Source: Humulus lupulus
Lineage: Eukaryota; Streptophyta; Magnoliopsida; Rosales; Cannabaceae
Direction of reading: 5' to 3'
Assembly: GCF_963169125.1 (NCBI RefSeq)
Contig: NC_084798.1
Coordinates: 197,713,481-197,777,480, forward strand
Length of the DNA: 64,000 bases
Position numbers and translations under genes: made by a program
Part shown: positions 36,041 to 47,068 of the stretch, piece after piece
How the letters are laid out: every line of letters begins with the position of its first letter
How positions within the stretch are numbered: the first letter of the stretch is position 1
Notes under the pieces: generated by a model
The model's input: only the letters and a program-made list of their open reading frames with translations
Database searches by the model: none
What the model was told of the DNA's origin: nothing

Positions 36041-37872
36041 ACTGGCCTCAGAGCCTTGGTAATCAATATTTTCATACATTAATATGTTTAATGAATTTTG
36101 AGATATGTTTAGCATAATTGATTGGATTTTGTTTTAGTATGAAACATACTGTGTTTATGTGTATTTGTTACAATTTTTGTTTATTTTAGGATTGAAAAAT
36201 TGCAGAGAATTTTTAAAAAAAATATGGTTCAAAAATTAGATATTGCTTTTTAAATTTATGGTAAATATCTAAGATATTTTGGTTGATTTTGAAAATAGAT
36301 ATTTTTTTTTAAAGGAATAAGATATTTTGGTAGAATTTGAAATAAGATATTTTGGTTATCATAATAATAAAATTAATTATTTTTGTATAAAAATATAAAT
36401 TAGTTTTATTAATATCTTAATATCCATTAAATTTTTGTGCAGTTATTCTATAAAATCAAATATCCCACAGATATTAAATTTAACTTTATTAATTTAATAT
36501 ATTTCCTAAAATAACATAATTGGGTGAATTGTTGATGTATTTTATTTAAATTGACTTAATTATGTTTGCAAAATTGTAATTAATAATGAATTTTGTGTAG
36601 ATAAATTCTAGATTAATTAATTATGGTATTTTTGCAAATGAGATAAATTGTGACATTTTTGCATAAAAACATAGATATTGTTCATTTAGTAACATGATTA
36701 GGATATGAAATTATGTGACATATATGTGAATTATATGTGATTTTTGCAATTGGGCTTACATGCATATAGTTGTGCATATGTATAAATACATATGTGGTTT
36801 TGGTTGCCAAATAAAATAGTCATAATGTGATATGTTTTATTTGGGCCCATTAGAAAATGTAAAGTTTAAATTTCTCTCTTATGGGTGATTCCACTTGTGA
36901 ATGCCTATTTGTTTTGCATGATTATAGTGGGTCTAATCAATTGATAACAATTAATAAAATGAATGTTTAAATTCTAGTCTTTTGGGCTTTGTGTGGAAGT
37001 CAGGGAGCCTTAGTAGTGGGTATGATATACTGAACACAGCCCTCATCCATGCAAACTCAATTATTAAGACTCATTTACCTAAGTTGGACTTCATTATCTT
37101 AGGTTTATTTTTTTCAAGATAGTTGAACCTAATAATTGATTAGCAACAATATAATTGAATTTGTTTCAATATGACACCTTAGAATTATTAGAAAATTATA
37201 GGACTTTGGTTTTAAAAATTATTTTACAAATTAGTTTTTTGAAGAACCTTAGTCATTAATTTTCGAAAAATTGATAATAAAAATACTTAATTATATAATG
37301 AGCTTGTTTTAATAATTATATTCGATATTCACTATTAGTTTAATAAGGTCGATAGCTTAATGGGGCCTCGAGATGTTTTGATTCACCCCCTACGGAAATT
37401 GTTCATTAATTATTTTGACAAGGTTAGATTTCAAAAGAAAGATAATTATAGGTTAAATTCTAATAGACTCACCCCAACTGTGACTGCTAGGACTAAATCT
37501 ATGATTATCGAAACTGTGGGTGTAGCTCATAAAATAAGAAATTTTGTTTTCTTATTTTGATCGAATAATAGGTTGTTAATAATAGTGTCAATTATTAAAT
37601 GAGTTTACAACTCTATTTAACTAATGGTATTTTTTTATTCTCGCCAACTGGGACAAGGATATCATAGATTAGTTAAAAACTTAAAGAAATATAGATATGA
37701 TTGTTTTTTATATTTTTCCTCGTATCTTGCATATATATGGTATATGTTGTGATAATTCTTAAAATTTGTGTGAATGGAAGATTTATTGAGAAAAAGTGAT
37801 TGATCTCCATTTTATTGATAACTTATAGTTTTAATTATTGTTGTGTCTACTCCCGTCCTTTTTGAACTTTCA
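36041..37872 (+). other. Copia leader
   Basis: About 1.8 kb between LTR and gag, AT-rich. At 36043-36055 TGGCCTCAGAGCC is a degenerate tRNA-iMet primer binding site. The 66-codon open frame at 37360-37560 has no recognised motif and is probably incidental. Confidence 0.6.
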
Positions 37873-38505
37873 CTGGAGAAAACTTCCTTAAGAGGAAGTA
37901 GAATATCAACATTATGTTGATTGGTGACAACTCCAAGGAGCTACAAGTCTGTAAGAGATAAATACGAGCGTTGGCAAGCGTCTAATAACAAGGCATGGTA
38001 CTACATGTTGACTAGTATGGTCGACACTCTCAAGACAAAGATGGGAAATGTCGAGACGATCTACGAAATCATGGATCAGCTCCAAGACATGTTCGGGGCA
38101 AAGTCTGTGCAAACTCGTTTTGAGGCCACCAAGAAATATGCCAATGCTTGGATTACACCGTCTTAGCACGTTCGTGATCACTTGATCAAGATGACGACCT
38201 AATTTCATGAAGCTGAACTGCATGGAGCTACAATAGATGAGGAGACTTAAGTCGGCTTAATCCTCAATAGTCTCTCTCCAACTTTCCTACCATTAACCAC
38301 CAACTATCTGATGAATAAACTTAATTATGGTCTGATGCAGCTCATGAACGAGCTTCAGAATTTCGAGTCTATCATGGGTGGACCGAGCAAGGGAGGAGAA
38401 AAGAAGACTATTGGTGCTGATGTTGATCCATCTAAGGCTGAAGCTAAAGAAGGGTGGACATAACACCAACCCCAAGCTTGCAAAGGCTGCAAAGACGAGT
38501 GCACA
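37873..38505 (+). pseudogene. Copia Gag, first part
   Basis: Begins near FTGENFLKRK (37880) with a stop and a frameshift, then RDKYERWQASNNKAWYYMLT, ETIYEIMDQLQDMFG and RFEATKKYANAW, followed after stops by VRDHLIKM, FHEAELHGATIDEET, LILNSLSPTF and LMNELQNFE. This is the usual UBN2-type copia Gag with at least four in-frame stops. It ends at the solo LTR inserted at 38506. Confidence 0.85.
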
Positions 38506-40898
38506 TGTAACGCCCTAGATATCCAAGACCGCTACACTGTGTATTTATAAAAGTGCAGGACTTGCTAGTCAAGTTATTTAGTTAGAAACGTGTTACTAGA
38601 ACTACAATTGAACTAGGGTTAAAAAAATTTGGTCACAAAAGTTGCATTTCATATAATTAACATTGTAGTACATGGGATCCCAAAAGAAATAGCATTTAAA
38701 AGACGATTTACAAAATTTCAGGGTATAAGTACAGCTACTAGCCACTTTAAGGGCAAAACAGACATTTAGGCTTTCCCGTCCTGTACCACTCCTCGGTTGT
38801 GGCGACCGATCAGCTGACTATGTACACTCAGCCTCAAAGCTCTCCCACTCAGGACTGGTCCACTTTACCCTTGCCTTTACCTGCACCACGTAGCACCCGT
38901 GAGCCAAGGCCCAGCAAGAAAACACAATAACATAGCATAATCATCAAACAGACAATCAGATAACTCATGCAGTATAAACATATACTCAACAATCCAAATA
39001 TTCACAATAGTCAAGTATTCAGCATACCAAGTTCATCATTTCACATTAATAACCAATTCACATACGATAACCAGGGTCAACGCCCATAGGTCGCACCCTC
39101 TCTTTATCCCACTGACTCCGGCCCGCTTAAACCGAGCTCAGTGAATATCAAGCTATCCTCAGCTACCAGTGGCCGAGCCACGCCCTGTGTGCAAATATTG
39201 ATTACGACACTCGTAGGTCATTAATCACATGTCCCATGGCATAATACCATCTATGACATCATAGCAGATATAGGGAGCTCTTAGTCCCAACATAATCACA
39301 TATCCAGGTGCAGTTTTCTTACCTTTAGATTCCAGTAGCTTTGATCAATGGTGACACCCCTCAAGCACGATCCCTTCCGATCCCTAGCGTACACCTAGTC
39401 ATGGTCACAAGTTAGAACCATACCAAACTTCAATTCCAAAACCTAACCTCAGGATCAATCCCGAGCCGTCGAGAAGCTCTAATTCCACCAAACGGGGTGG
39501 TGGAATCAAACCCCGAGCCCTCGGGCAAAAACCCTAAGAAATATCCCAAAAACCTTCTTTTGGAAACAGGGTAGCACTACAGCGCCATAAAGAGGGCGCT
39601 ATAGCGCTACAAACAGAGCCAAAAATGCCCCAAGCACCCAAGACTAGCGCTGTAGCGCCCTAAGGCTAGCGCTACAGCGCTAGTCACAGCCAGACAACAC
39701 CCTGATTTCTCCTCTTCGAACTTCCTCTAGCCAAAACCCTCCAAAATCCTTCCAAACCTCAACCAAACTCCAAAACAAGCCTATTAACATCTATATCTCA
39801 CCCCATATAACCCAACCATACAAAACTCAACCACATGCATCATCAAACCAAGAAAAAGCCATGACTGATCTTGATACTCAAAAACTCAACAGAGAACAAC
39901 AGAAACTTCAGTATTCAAGTGAGCAAGTTCAGAATTTCTTACCTTCAATAAAGAAATTCGACCTTAGGCTATCCTCCACACCTCCTTAGTTTTCCCTCCT
40001 CGAAACCTCAACCTTAATCCCCTAGAATTTCCATCAAAACCCAGTTCAGAAATCCAGTTCAACACCAAAACCAAAACTGAAGAAAACCTTGACAACTTAC
40101 CTTAATTGGATGAGTAACCTCTGCTATTCCTCAAGCTTTATCAAGAACCCAATTGTTAAGCTTTGACCTAGCCCTCCTCTGAACCACAGCTCCAAAAGGC
40201 CCCAAGAAATGGAGAAGAAATCCCAAACCGAGAGAGAGAAGAGACTCCTACTTTTCCTTCTTCTTTTCTTTTCTTCAAACTTCTAAAGCTTTCTACATAT
40301 TCCACTAAGGCATAAAGCAGTGTAACACTTATCTCTAATTCTAAACATCAAAAGACCATATTACCCTCCCAATTATAATTAAACCTTTGAATCATTCTAA
40401 GGGCATTTTGGTCATTACTCTCAATTCCCACTACTTCCTCGAGTGTCTCTAATATTTACCGCTTACTTCTCGACACCCAACTAATCACCAATTATAGTCC
40501 TCAATATCAAATAGACTCCAATATATTTCCTAAATTCCCAAAAATACCCCCAGGCTCGCCCCGAGCCGAGTATAAATCCCCGCCGTGACTTTTTCGCTAA
40601 ACCGCTCACTAGGATTGCCTCGAGTCACAAGCTACAAATATATCCACATAATAATGTGGTCTCAACAATTCATCACAGATATTTACATTTATGCCCTCAA
40701 CAGGCCAAAATTACGAATATGCCCTTCTAACTTAATCAGGGCCTACATGCATACTAGTACACGTAGTCATGCATCACATATATCCAAATAATCATATAAA
40801 CACGCTTTTAATCATTTAAATCACTTATAATCCAGTTATACCCTTCCGACACACTAATCAAGGCCCTTAAGCCTTATTAGTAAATTTGGGTCGTTACA
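38506..40898 (-). mobile_element. Solo LTR (backbone F2) in copia gag
   Basis: 2393 bp with perfect GCACA duplications (38501-38505, 40899-40903). On the minus strand it runs TGTAACGACCCAAATTTAC to GGCGTTACA. Its cassette (39571-39683) is the CTATAG/CTACAG/CTGTAG type, while the other F2 copies have CCGCGG or TCGCGA. Conserved boxes are at 38876-38925 and 39307-39323. Confidence 0.94.
39571..39683. other. Palindrome cassette, CTATAG/CTACAG type
   Basis: GCACTACAGCGCC (39574), GGGCGCTATAGCGCT (39594-39608), TAGCGCTGTAGCGCCC (39645-39660) and CTAGCGCTACAGCGCTAG (39666-39683), the last nearly an 18-bp palindrome. Confidence 0.75.
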
Positions 40899-40903
40899 GC
40901 ACA

Positions 40904-41018
40904 ACCAGATGCACTGACGCTTAAAGGGAAGAGAAAGAAGAACAAGAAAGGTAAAGGTAAATGCTTTCATTTTAATGAAAATGGGCATTGGAAACAAGAT
41001 TGCCCTAAGTTTCTAGCA
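40904..41018 (+). pseudogene. Copia Gag C-terminus, zinc knuckle
   Basis: A lysine-rich stretch (KGKRKKNKKGKGK) and CFHFNENGHWKQDCPKFL. The second knuckle cysteine is phenylalanine, so metal binding is probably lost. The frame continues from the gag interrupted at 38505. Confidence 0.8.
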
Positions 41019-41303
41019 GTGAAAAGCAAAGGTAATGATTATAGTTCATTTATCTTAGAAACATGTGTTTTAAAGAATGATAAATCTATTTGGATTATCG
41101 ATTCTGGATCTACTAACCATGTTTGTAATTCTTTACAGCTTCTTGAATCCTGGGAGGAGGTGAACGAAGGCAGCTTAAAGCTTAGAGTTGGGAACGAAGT
41201 GTTCGTTGCGGTCCAAGTTAGAGGAAGAGCTCGCCTGAAGTTCGAAAATAAATATTTAATTTTAAATGATGTATTTTTATTTCAGATTTTTGTAGAAATT
41301 TAA
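41019..41303 (+). pseudogene. Copia aspartic protease
   Basis: WIIDSGSTNHVCNS carries the intact D-S-G active site of copia proteases, followed by LRVGNEVFVAVQVRGRARL and the FL-beta strand (YLILNDVFLF). The frame stops at 41303, and the next domain is in a different frame at 41315. Confidence 0.85.
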
Positions 41304-41314
41304 TTTAAGTTTCC

Positions 41315-41735
41315 ATGTTGCAATTAGAACAATTTGTTATGACTTTTACAAGTCCAAATATATCTATTTCTTTCAATGGATCACAATTATGTATTGCATG
41401 TTTGGAATACGAGCTTTATATTTTGCGACATGATGAACCCCTCATGTTTAATAATGAATTATTCAAAGTAGCTAAACCTAAGATTGATAAACGTCAAAAG
41501 ACCAATAACGATAACATGACGTATTTATGGCATTTGAGACTAGGTCACATTGGCTATGATAGGATTCAAGGACTTACAAAGGATGGGCCTTTGAGGGAAC
41601 TCACCTTAGGTGAATTACCTGTCTGTGATTCATGTCTAGAAGGAAAACTGACCAAGCATCTGTTCTCTACAAAGGGTGATAGGTCCAAAGAACCACTTGG
41701 AATAGTACATTCAGATGTTTGTGGACCTCCAAATG
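41315..41735 (+). pseudogene. Copia GAG-pre-integrase domain
   Basis: TYLWHLRLGHIGYDRIQGL, LPVCDSCLEGKLTKHLF and PLGIVHSDVCGP are the HHCC-type pre-integrase domain and the first catalytic D of integrase. The reading frame is open to the solo LTR at 41736, where the duplicated AAATG interrupts PPNV. Confidence 0.88.
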
Positions 41736-42235
41736 TGTAACGCCCTGGTTACCCCAGAACAGTTACGGTGAACCGAAAATTTGACCCGCTACTCGAGTCA
41801 TTTGGTTAAAAACGTGCATCTAGTGTTATTAACAGGCTAAGGTGAAAAAAATAATCAAAAGGAAAGGATATATTTTATTTAATACATAAAACTGTTCATG
41901 GGCCCATCAAAAACATTTACAAGTTATCTACAACTCAAAATGGTCATTACTGTTTCAAATTTACAAACCCGCCGACCTAAGCGACAAAAATAGGGTAAAC
42001 CACCTAGTTCCTCCGAGAACTCCTTGGCCGTGGTGGTCAAGTGGTCGCATATGTACACACCACCACCTTAGCTCTCCACTCAAGGCTGGGTAAGCTTTTC
42101 TTTCCCTTTACCTGCACCACATAGCACCCATGAGCCAAAGCCCAGCAAGAAAACACAGTATTGCATATAAACATTATCAAATTATTATTATTATAATCAC
42201 ACAGAGCTTATAGCTCTAAACAGATGAGTTAATAT

Positions 42236-42465
42236 CACTTGAGGTTCTGGTAAACCATAATGAGTGACTGACAAGCAGGTCACTAATTTAAACAGATGAG
42301 TGACTGCTGGGTAAGTCACTAACTTAAATAGATGAGTGACTGCTAGGTAAGTCACTAGCTTAAACAGATGAGTGACTGCTGGGTAAGTCACTAGCTTAAC
42401 AGATGAGAGACTGATGGGTAGGTTTCTAACTTAACAAATGAGTGACTGATGGGTAAGTCACACAA
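42236..42465. repeat. Tandem array of about 34 bp with GTGACT...AGTCAC arms
   Basis: Six to seven imperfect units containing GATGAGTGACTGCTGGGTAA then GTCACTA. The arms GTGACT and AGTCAC are inverted, so each unit can fold as a short hairpin. Reading it as protein gives a spurious repeated peptide. Confidence 0.85.
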
Positions 42466-43069
42466 GTGCTTTTAGTTTTCATCGAACTTGAGGTCGGTCC
42501 GGCATTAATGCTCTTCTGAGTCATTTAATGCAGATGTCGATTAGATCTAATATTTATTGGCTTGCGTTGAACACGCTAAGGCCGTCCTGACTTATGAGTC
42601 AGCACTATGTGACCAGTGCCCAGTACCACTGCCAAACTTAACTAATAAGCCCCAGCTTCACAGTTGATACTGACACCTTTGCCAATTCTGACTAATTAGT
42701 TAGTACCATGCACAAGTGAGCAAGATTTGCTATGCATTCAATAATCAATCCATGTCCACTTTTAAACATTTAACATGCCTCAAGAATAACCATGCATGTC
42801 ACATATGGGGTGCAGTTTTCTTACCTCTGATTCGAGGGAGAATGAATAAAAGAACAACCCTTGAGAACGATCTGACTTTTAGTCCTTTAGCGATCACCTA
42901 GTCATAACCAAATATGGGACACCATCAATAAAAGGATTAACAAAGGTTCCCAAACTAAAATCTAGCCTCCGGGACATCAATCCCCACTAATCCGGGTAGT
43001 AGGAACTATCCCGAGGCCTAAAACCAAGTTCCCGGGGCCAAAATACTCAAACGGGCTCAAAACTGTCCA

Positions 43070-43210
43070 AGGGCTGTGGCCCTAACACCTTGGGCCGCAG
43101 CCCCCAGCCACTCCAGGAGCAAGGGCCACGGCGCCCTACACCTAGGGCCGCGGCGCCCAGCAAGGCAAAATCACTCCACCAGCTTCTTCGAGCTAGGGCC
43201 GCGGCCCCCA
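43070..43210. other. Palindrome cassette, CCGCGG type
   Basis: GGGCTGTGGCCC (43071), GGGCCGCAGCCCCC, GGGCCACGGCGCCC, GGGCCGCGGCGCCC (43145-43158) and GGGCCGCGGCCCC (43196). Confidence 0.65.
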
Positions 43211-44095
43211 ACCCAAAACCATCCCCAAACTCGTTTCCCATCATTATAAACACCCCAAAATCATACCTAAACACTTCCAAATCATAAAATCAAAGTTCCC
43301 AAGCTTCCCAATGATCCAAAACCATCAAATCTCGAGGCTCGAATGAACCAAAAACTCAATGATTCACAAAAGTCAATTCTAAGCTTAGAAACTCTAAAAA
43401 CTCAAAACTTAAAACTTAGATTACATTTGATTAGGTTGTTTCTCGTCAAATCCTTTGGTCAAGAAGCTTCTAATCTTTCCTAGGATCGTTATGCCTTGAT
43501 CCTTGCTTGATTCCGACTCCTAGAACTCGAGATTTCTTTGAAAATGCTTCAAACAGTAAAATGAACTAACAGGAAGAGAACGAGAGGTTTTCTAACGTAC
43601 GTTCTATCTGACAAGCTACTTCAAGCTTAAGTAACCTCAAATAAAACCTACTGCTCGGGGTCCCAAAAACACCCCCAGGAACATTATAGTCAAAACTTCC
43701 AGAATTTCATCATGATCTCAATAACTCCCAATTTATCATCAAATAACATTCTCATTATCCAATATCCCAATAAAAGACCCCCATTATGAGAAAACCGCTA
43801 ATTCATAATATAAGACTGTTTCATGTCGAATAGCTCGAATATATCTCCATAATAATGGGATCTCATTCACAAATCACATTATGCACCCACATACACAATT
43901 ATGCCCTCAACGGGCCAAATTACCAAAATATCATAACAATCAAATGTGGACCCGCATGCATGCATATAACATCATATTATAATATAATTCACATAAACAT
44001 GCATATAATCATTTAATGGCATAATTAAACAGCTATGGCCCTCCCGACCTACTAATCCAGCCATTAAACCGCATTAAGGATTTCGGGGCATTACA

Positions 44096-44779
44096 AAATG
44101 TGAAAGTCAAGGGTTGTTTTGAGTATTTTGTCACTTTCATTGACGACTACTCTAGATACTCATGTTTTTACCTAATGCATAGGAAATCAGAAACATTTTC
44201 AAAGTTTCAAGAATTCCTAGCTATGGCTTGAAATAATTTAAGTAAAACATTAAAGATCTTGTGATGTGATAGGGGTGGAGAATATTTGGATATGCAGTTC
44301 CAAGATCATTTAATTGATCTTGGAATTTTATCTCAACTTACTGCCCTGTGTACTTTGCAACAAAATAGTGTAGCAGAAGAGTGAACCAAACTTTATTGGA
44401 AATGGTTAGATGCATGCTTAGCTACTCAACTCTGCCAACTTCATTCTAGGGACATGCAATTGAAACTACGAATAACATTCTAAATGTTGTGCCATCCAAA
44501 TCAATCCTCAAAACACCTTTAGAATGATGGAATGGTCGTGAACCTAGTTTATGCCATTATAAAATCTGGGGATGTCCCGTCCACGTCCTGAGGAAAAAGG
44601 AAGGAAAGCTAGAACCGCGAATTGAAGTTTGCATGTTTGTTGGGTATTCTTAAGGAACTCGAGGTGGACTTTTCCATAGTCATTTACAAAAGAAAGTGTT
44701 TACCTCCACGAATGCTACTTTTTTGCAAAATGACTATGTCTAAAACTTCAAACCGTGCAACAAAGTAGTTTTAGAGGAG
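44096..44779 (+). pseudogene. Copia integrase core
   Basis: VTFIDDYSRYSCFYLM, a CDRGGEYL-like block with the second catalytic D, then a degenerate QQNSVAEE block where the glutamate region should be. Stops occur about every 30-40 codons, and the frame shifts at least twice. In the family this enzyme inserts the cDNA; this copy is dead. Confidence 0.82.
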
Positions 44780-46040
44780 ATGGTTGAAGAATTGACTCCA
44801 ACCAATATTCCATCATCATCAACACAAGTTGATGATGAAATTCCCACTCTTCATGTCCAACCAACGCAATTCGATTTAAATGAAGAAAGTACCATTGTTC
44901 CTGAGCAAAAAGTCATTGAGCCTCATCGTAGTGGGAAGGTTTCTGGGAACCCAGTTCACTATGGTTTGGATGGTGACACTGGTGATGATGATCCATTGTC
45001 TTTCAAACAGGCAATGGCTAGCCCTGAAAAGGAACTATGGATCGAAGCCATGAAATAGGAAATGGAGTCCATGTACTTAAATTCTGTCTGGGATCTTGTG
45101 GAAGCACCTAGTGACTTTAGGGCCATTGGGTGCAAGTGGATCTACAAAGAAGGATCGGGGTTTTGATGGAAAGAACGAAACTTATAAATCTCGATTAGTG
45201 GCAAAGGGTTATACCCAAAGAGAATGTGTGAACTATGAGGAAACTTTTAGTCTGGAAGTCATGATCAAGTCCATTCGCATCCTCCTATCCATACCAACCG
45301 CTCTTGACTATGAGATATGGCAAATGGATGTTAAGATAGCTTTTCTTAACGGGAAGCTTGACGAAGTCATTTATATGGATCAACCAGAAGGATTTAAAGT
45401 AGCTGGACAAGAAGGAAAAGTTTGCAAGTTGAATAGATCCATTTATGGACTTAACCAAGCTTCTCGTTCCTGGAATCTTAGGTTTGATGAGATAATCAAA
45501 ACCTATGGCTTTGAAAAAAATATTAATGAACCTTGTGTTTACCAACTAAGGGCAAATCAAATAGTGGTATTCTTGCTTCTTTGTGTAGACGATATCTTAC
45601 TCATTGGAAACAATGTTAAGAAATTATCAGGTGTGAAGATTTGGTTGAGCACTCAATTCCAGATGAAGGAATTCAGTGAAGCGAGTTATGTTCTAGGTAT
45701 CCAGATTATTAGGGATAGAAAGAACAAACTCTTAGCTCTATCTCAAGCAACTTACATTGATAAAGTGCTTGAACGTCTCTCAATGAAAAATCCTAAGAAA
45801 GGACGTCTACTGTCCCACCATGGAATTCATATTTCAAAGAAGCAGTCTCCCCAGACTCCTGAAGAGGAAGATGCAATGAGAAAAGTTCCTTACGCATCTG
45901 TAGTTGGAAGTCTGATGTATGTTATGTTGTGTACTGGACCAGATATCTGCTATGCAGTGGGAGTAGTGAACAAGTATCAGTCAAACTCAGGACCTGAACA
46001 TTGGATAGCAGTTAAGCATATCCTGAAATATTTAAGATGA
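44780..46040 (+). pseudogene. Copia reverse transcriptase
   Basis: An acidic linker (44780-44940), the DDPLSFKQAMASPEKELWIEA start block, a stop and frameshift around 45055-45150, then a long open frame: SRLVAKGYTQ, WQMDVKIAFLNGKLDEVIYM, KLNRSIYGLNQASRSW, CVDDILLIGN (the catalytic motif, normally YVDDI, with its aspartates intact), YVLGIQIIRD and VGSLMYVMLCTGPDICYAVG. It stops at LKYLR, at the RNase H boundary. This is the best preserved part of the element. Confidence 0.92.
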
Positions 46041-46562
46041 ACTAGGGATTATATGTTACTCTACATGGGTGGTATCCTGAACCCTGTAGGCTACACCGAT
46101 TTAGATTTCCAATCTGATGCCGATGACAGGAAGTCTAATTCAGGAATGGTGTTTACTCATTGGGGCGGAGCTGTGATATGGAGAAGCGTAAAAAAATCTG
46201 CGATCTCAGATTCCACCATGGAGGCTGAGTACATAGTTGCATCTGAAGCAACTAAGGAAATAGTCTAGCTAAAGAAGTTCTATTCAGACTTTGGTGTTAT
46301 TCCAGATATGGATAAACCGCTTGTGTTGTTTTGTGACAACACATGAGCGATAACCAACTCTGAAGAACCTCGAAGTCACAAGAGGAGTAAGCATATAGAA
46401 ATGAAGTATCACATAATTCGAGAAAATGTGGCAAGGGGAGATGTGAAGGTTATGAAGATTGCATTTGAAGATAATCTTGCAGATCCGTTTACAAAGACAC
46501 TACCAGAAGCTACATTTGATAAGCATATCAAGGAAATGAGATTAATAGAATTAAGGCATTAG
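46041..46562 (+). pseudogene. Copia RNase H
   Basis: GYTDLDFQSDADDRKSNSGM, then SAISDSTMEAEYIVASEATKE carry the catalytic D and E of copia RNase H, followed after a stop by KPLVLFCDNT, KHIEMKYHIIREN and NLADPFTKTL. Two TAG/TGA stops break it. A polypurine-type stretch (46571-46586) follows at the 3' LTR. Confidence 0.88.
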
Positions 46563-47068
46563 TTTTAATTAGTGCAAGCGGGAGTTTGTTGGGGTTTTAT
46601 GCCCTAATTAAAACCCAATTTATTTTTAATCTCATTTTATTATCAATAAAAGAATATAAATCATTTTTGACTTGGTCGATCACTTTTCTCACATGTTTTA
46701 TTTTCATGATTACTTGTTTGATATAAACTTCTATTAAATCTCGAGCATATGGCTAATCATATTTATAGTGATATTATAACAGTGGAATATAAATATGATT
46801 ATATGTTCAAAAATAAGTTAGTCCTAAGATTAGTCAGTGCACAAGATTTACACTGACTTGCCAATCTATGATATGATCTACTTACACATTGTAGTGTTAT
46901 GTTCTTTCCAGAACATTACCAAAGTAGATAAGATCAGATGTATTTATTACATTAGACTAGATCGATATTGACAGTAGATATGATAAGAAGATATATAATT
47001 ATTATCTATTCTAGTCATATCATATAATTGACCATATGTCAATTCAATCTCAATTCTTAGTGGTTAGT

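Larger units (their letters stand above)
41736..44095 (-). mobile_element. Solo LTR (backbone F1) in copia integrase
   Basis: 2360 bp, perfect AAATG duplications (41731-41735, 44096-44100). On the minus strand it runs TGTAATGCCCCGAAATCC to GGTAACCAGGGCGTTACA. A CCGCGG cassette is at 43070-43210. A tandem GTGACT array is at 42236-42465. Conserved boxes are at 42107-42156 and 42809-42825. Confidence 0.94.

Noticed and set aside
37360..37560. Small gene in the copia leader
   Set aside because: No known motif, no copy to compare and typical AT-rich leader composition; kept only as part of the leader.
42197..42391. Minus-strand frame with a repeated peptide (VTHLFKLVT)
   Set aside because: It is a translation of the 34-bp tandem array; the unit is not a multiple-of-three design kept elsewhere, and it has no start context or relatives.
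42236..42465. CRISPR-like array
   Set aside because: The units are directly adjacent and imperfect, with no unique spacers, and the genome is a plant nuclear one.
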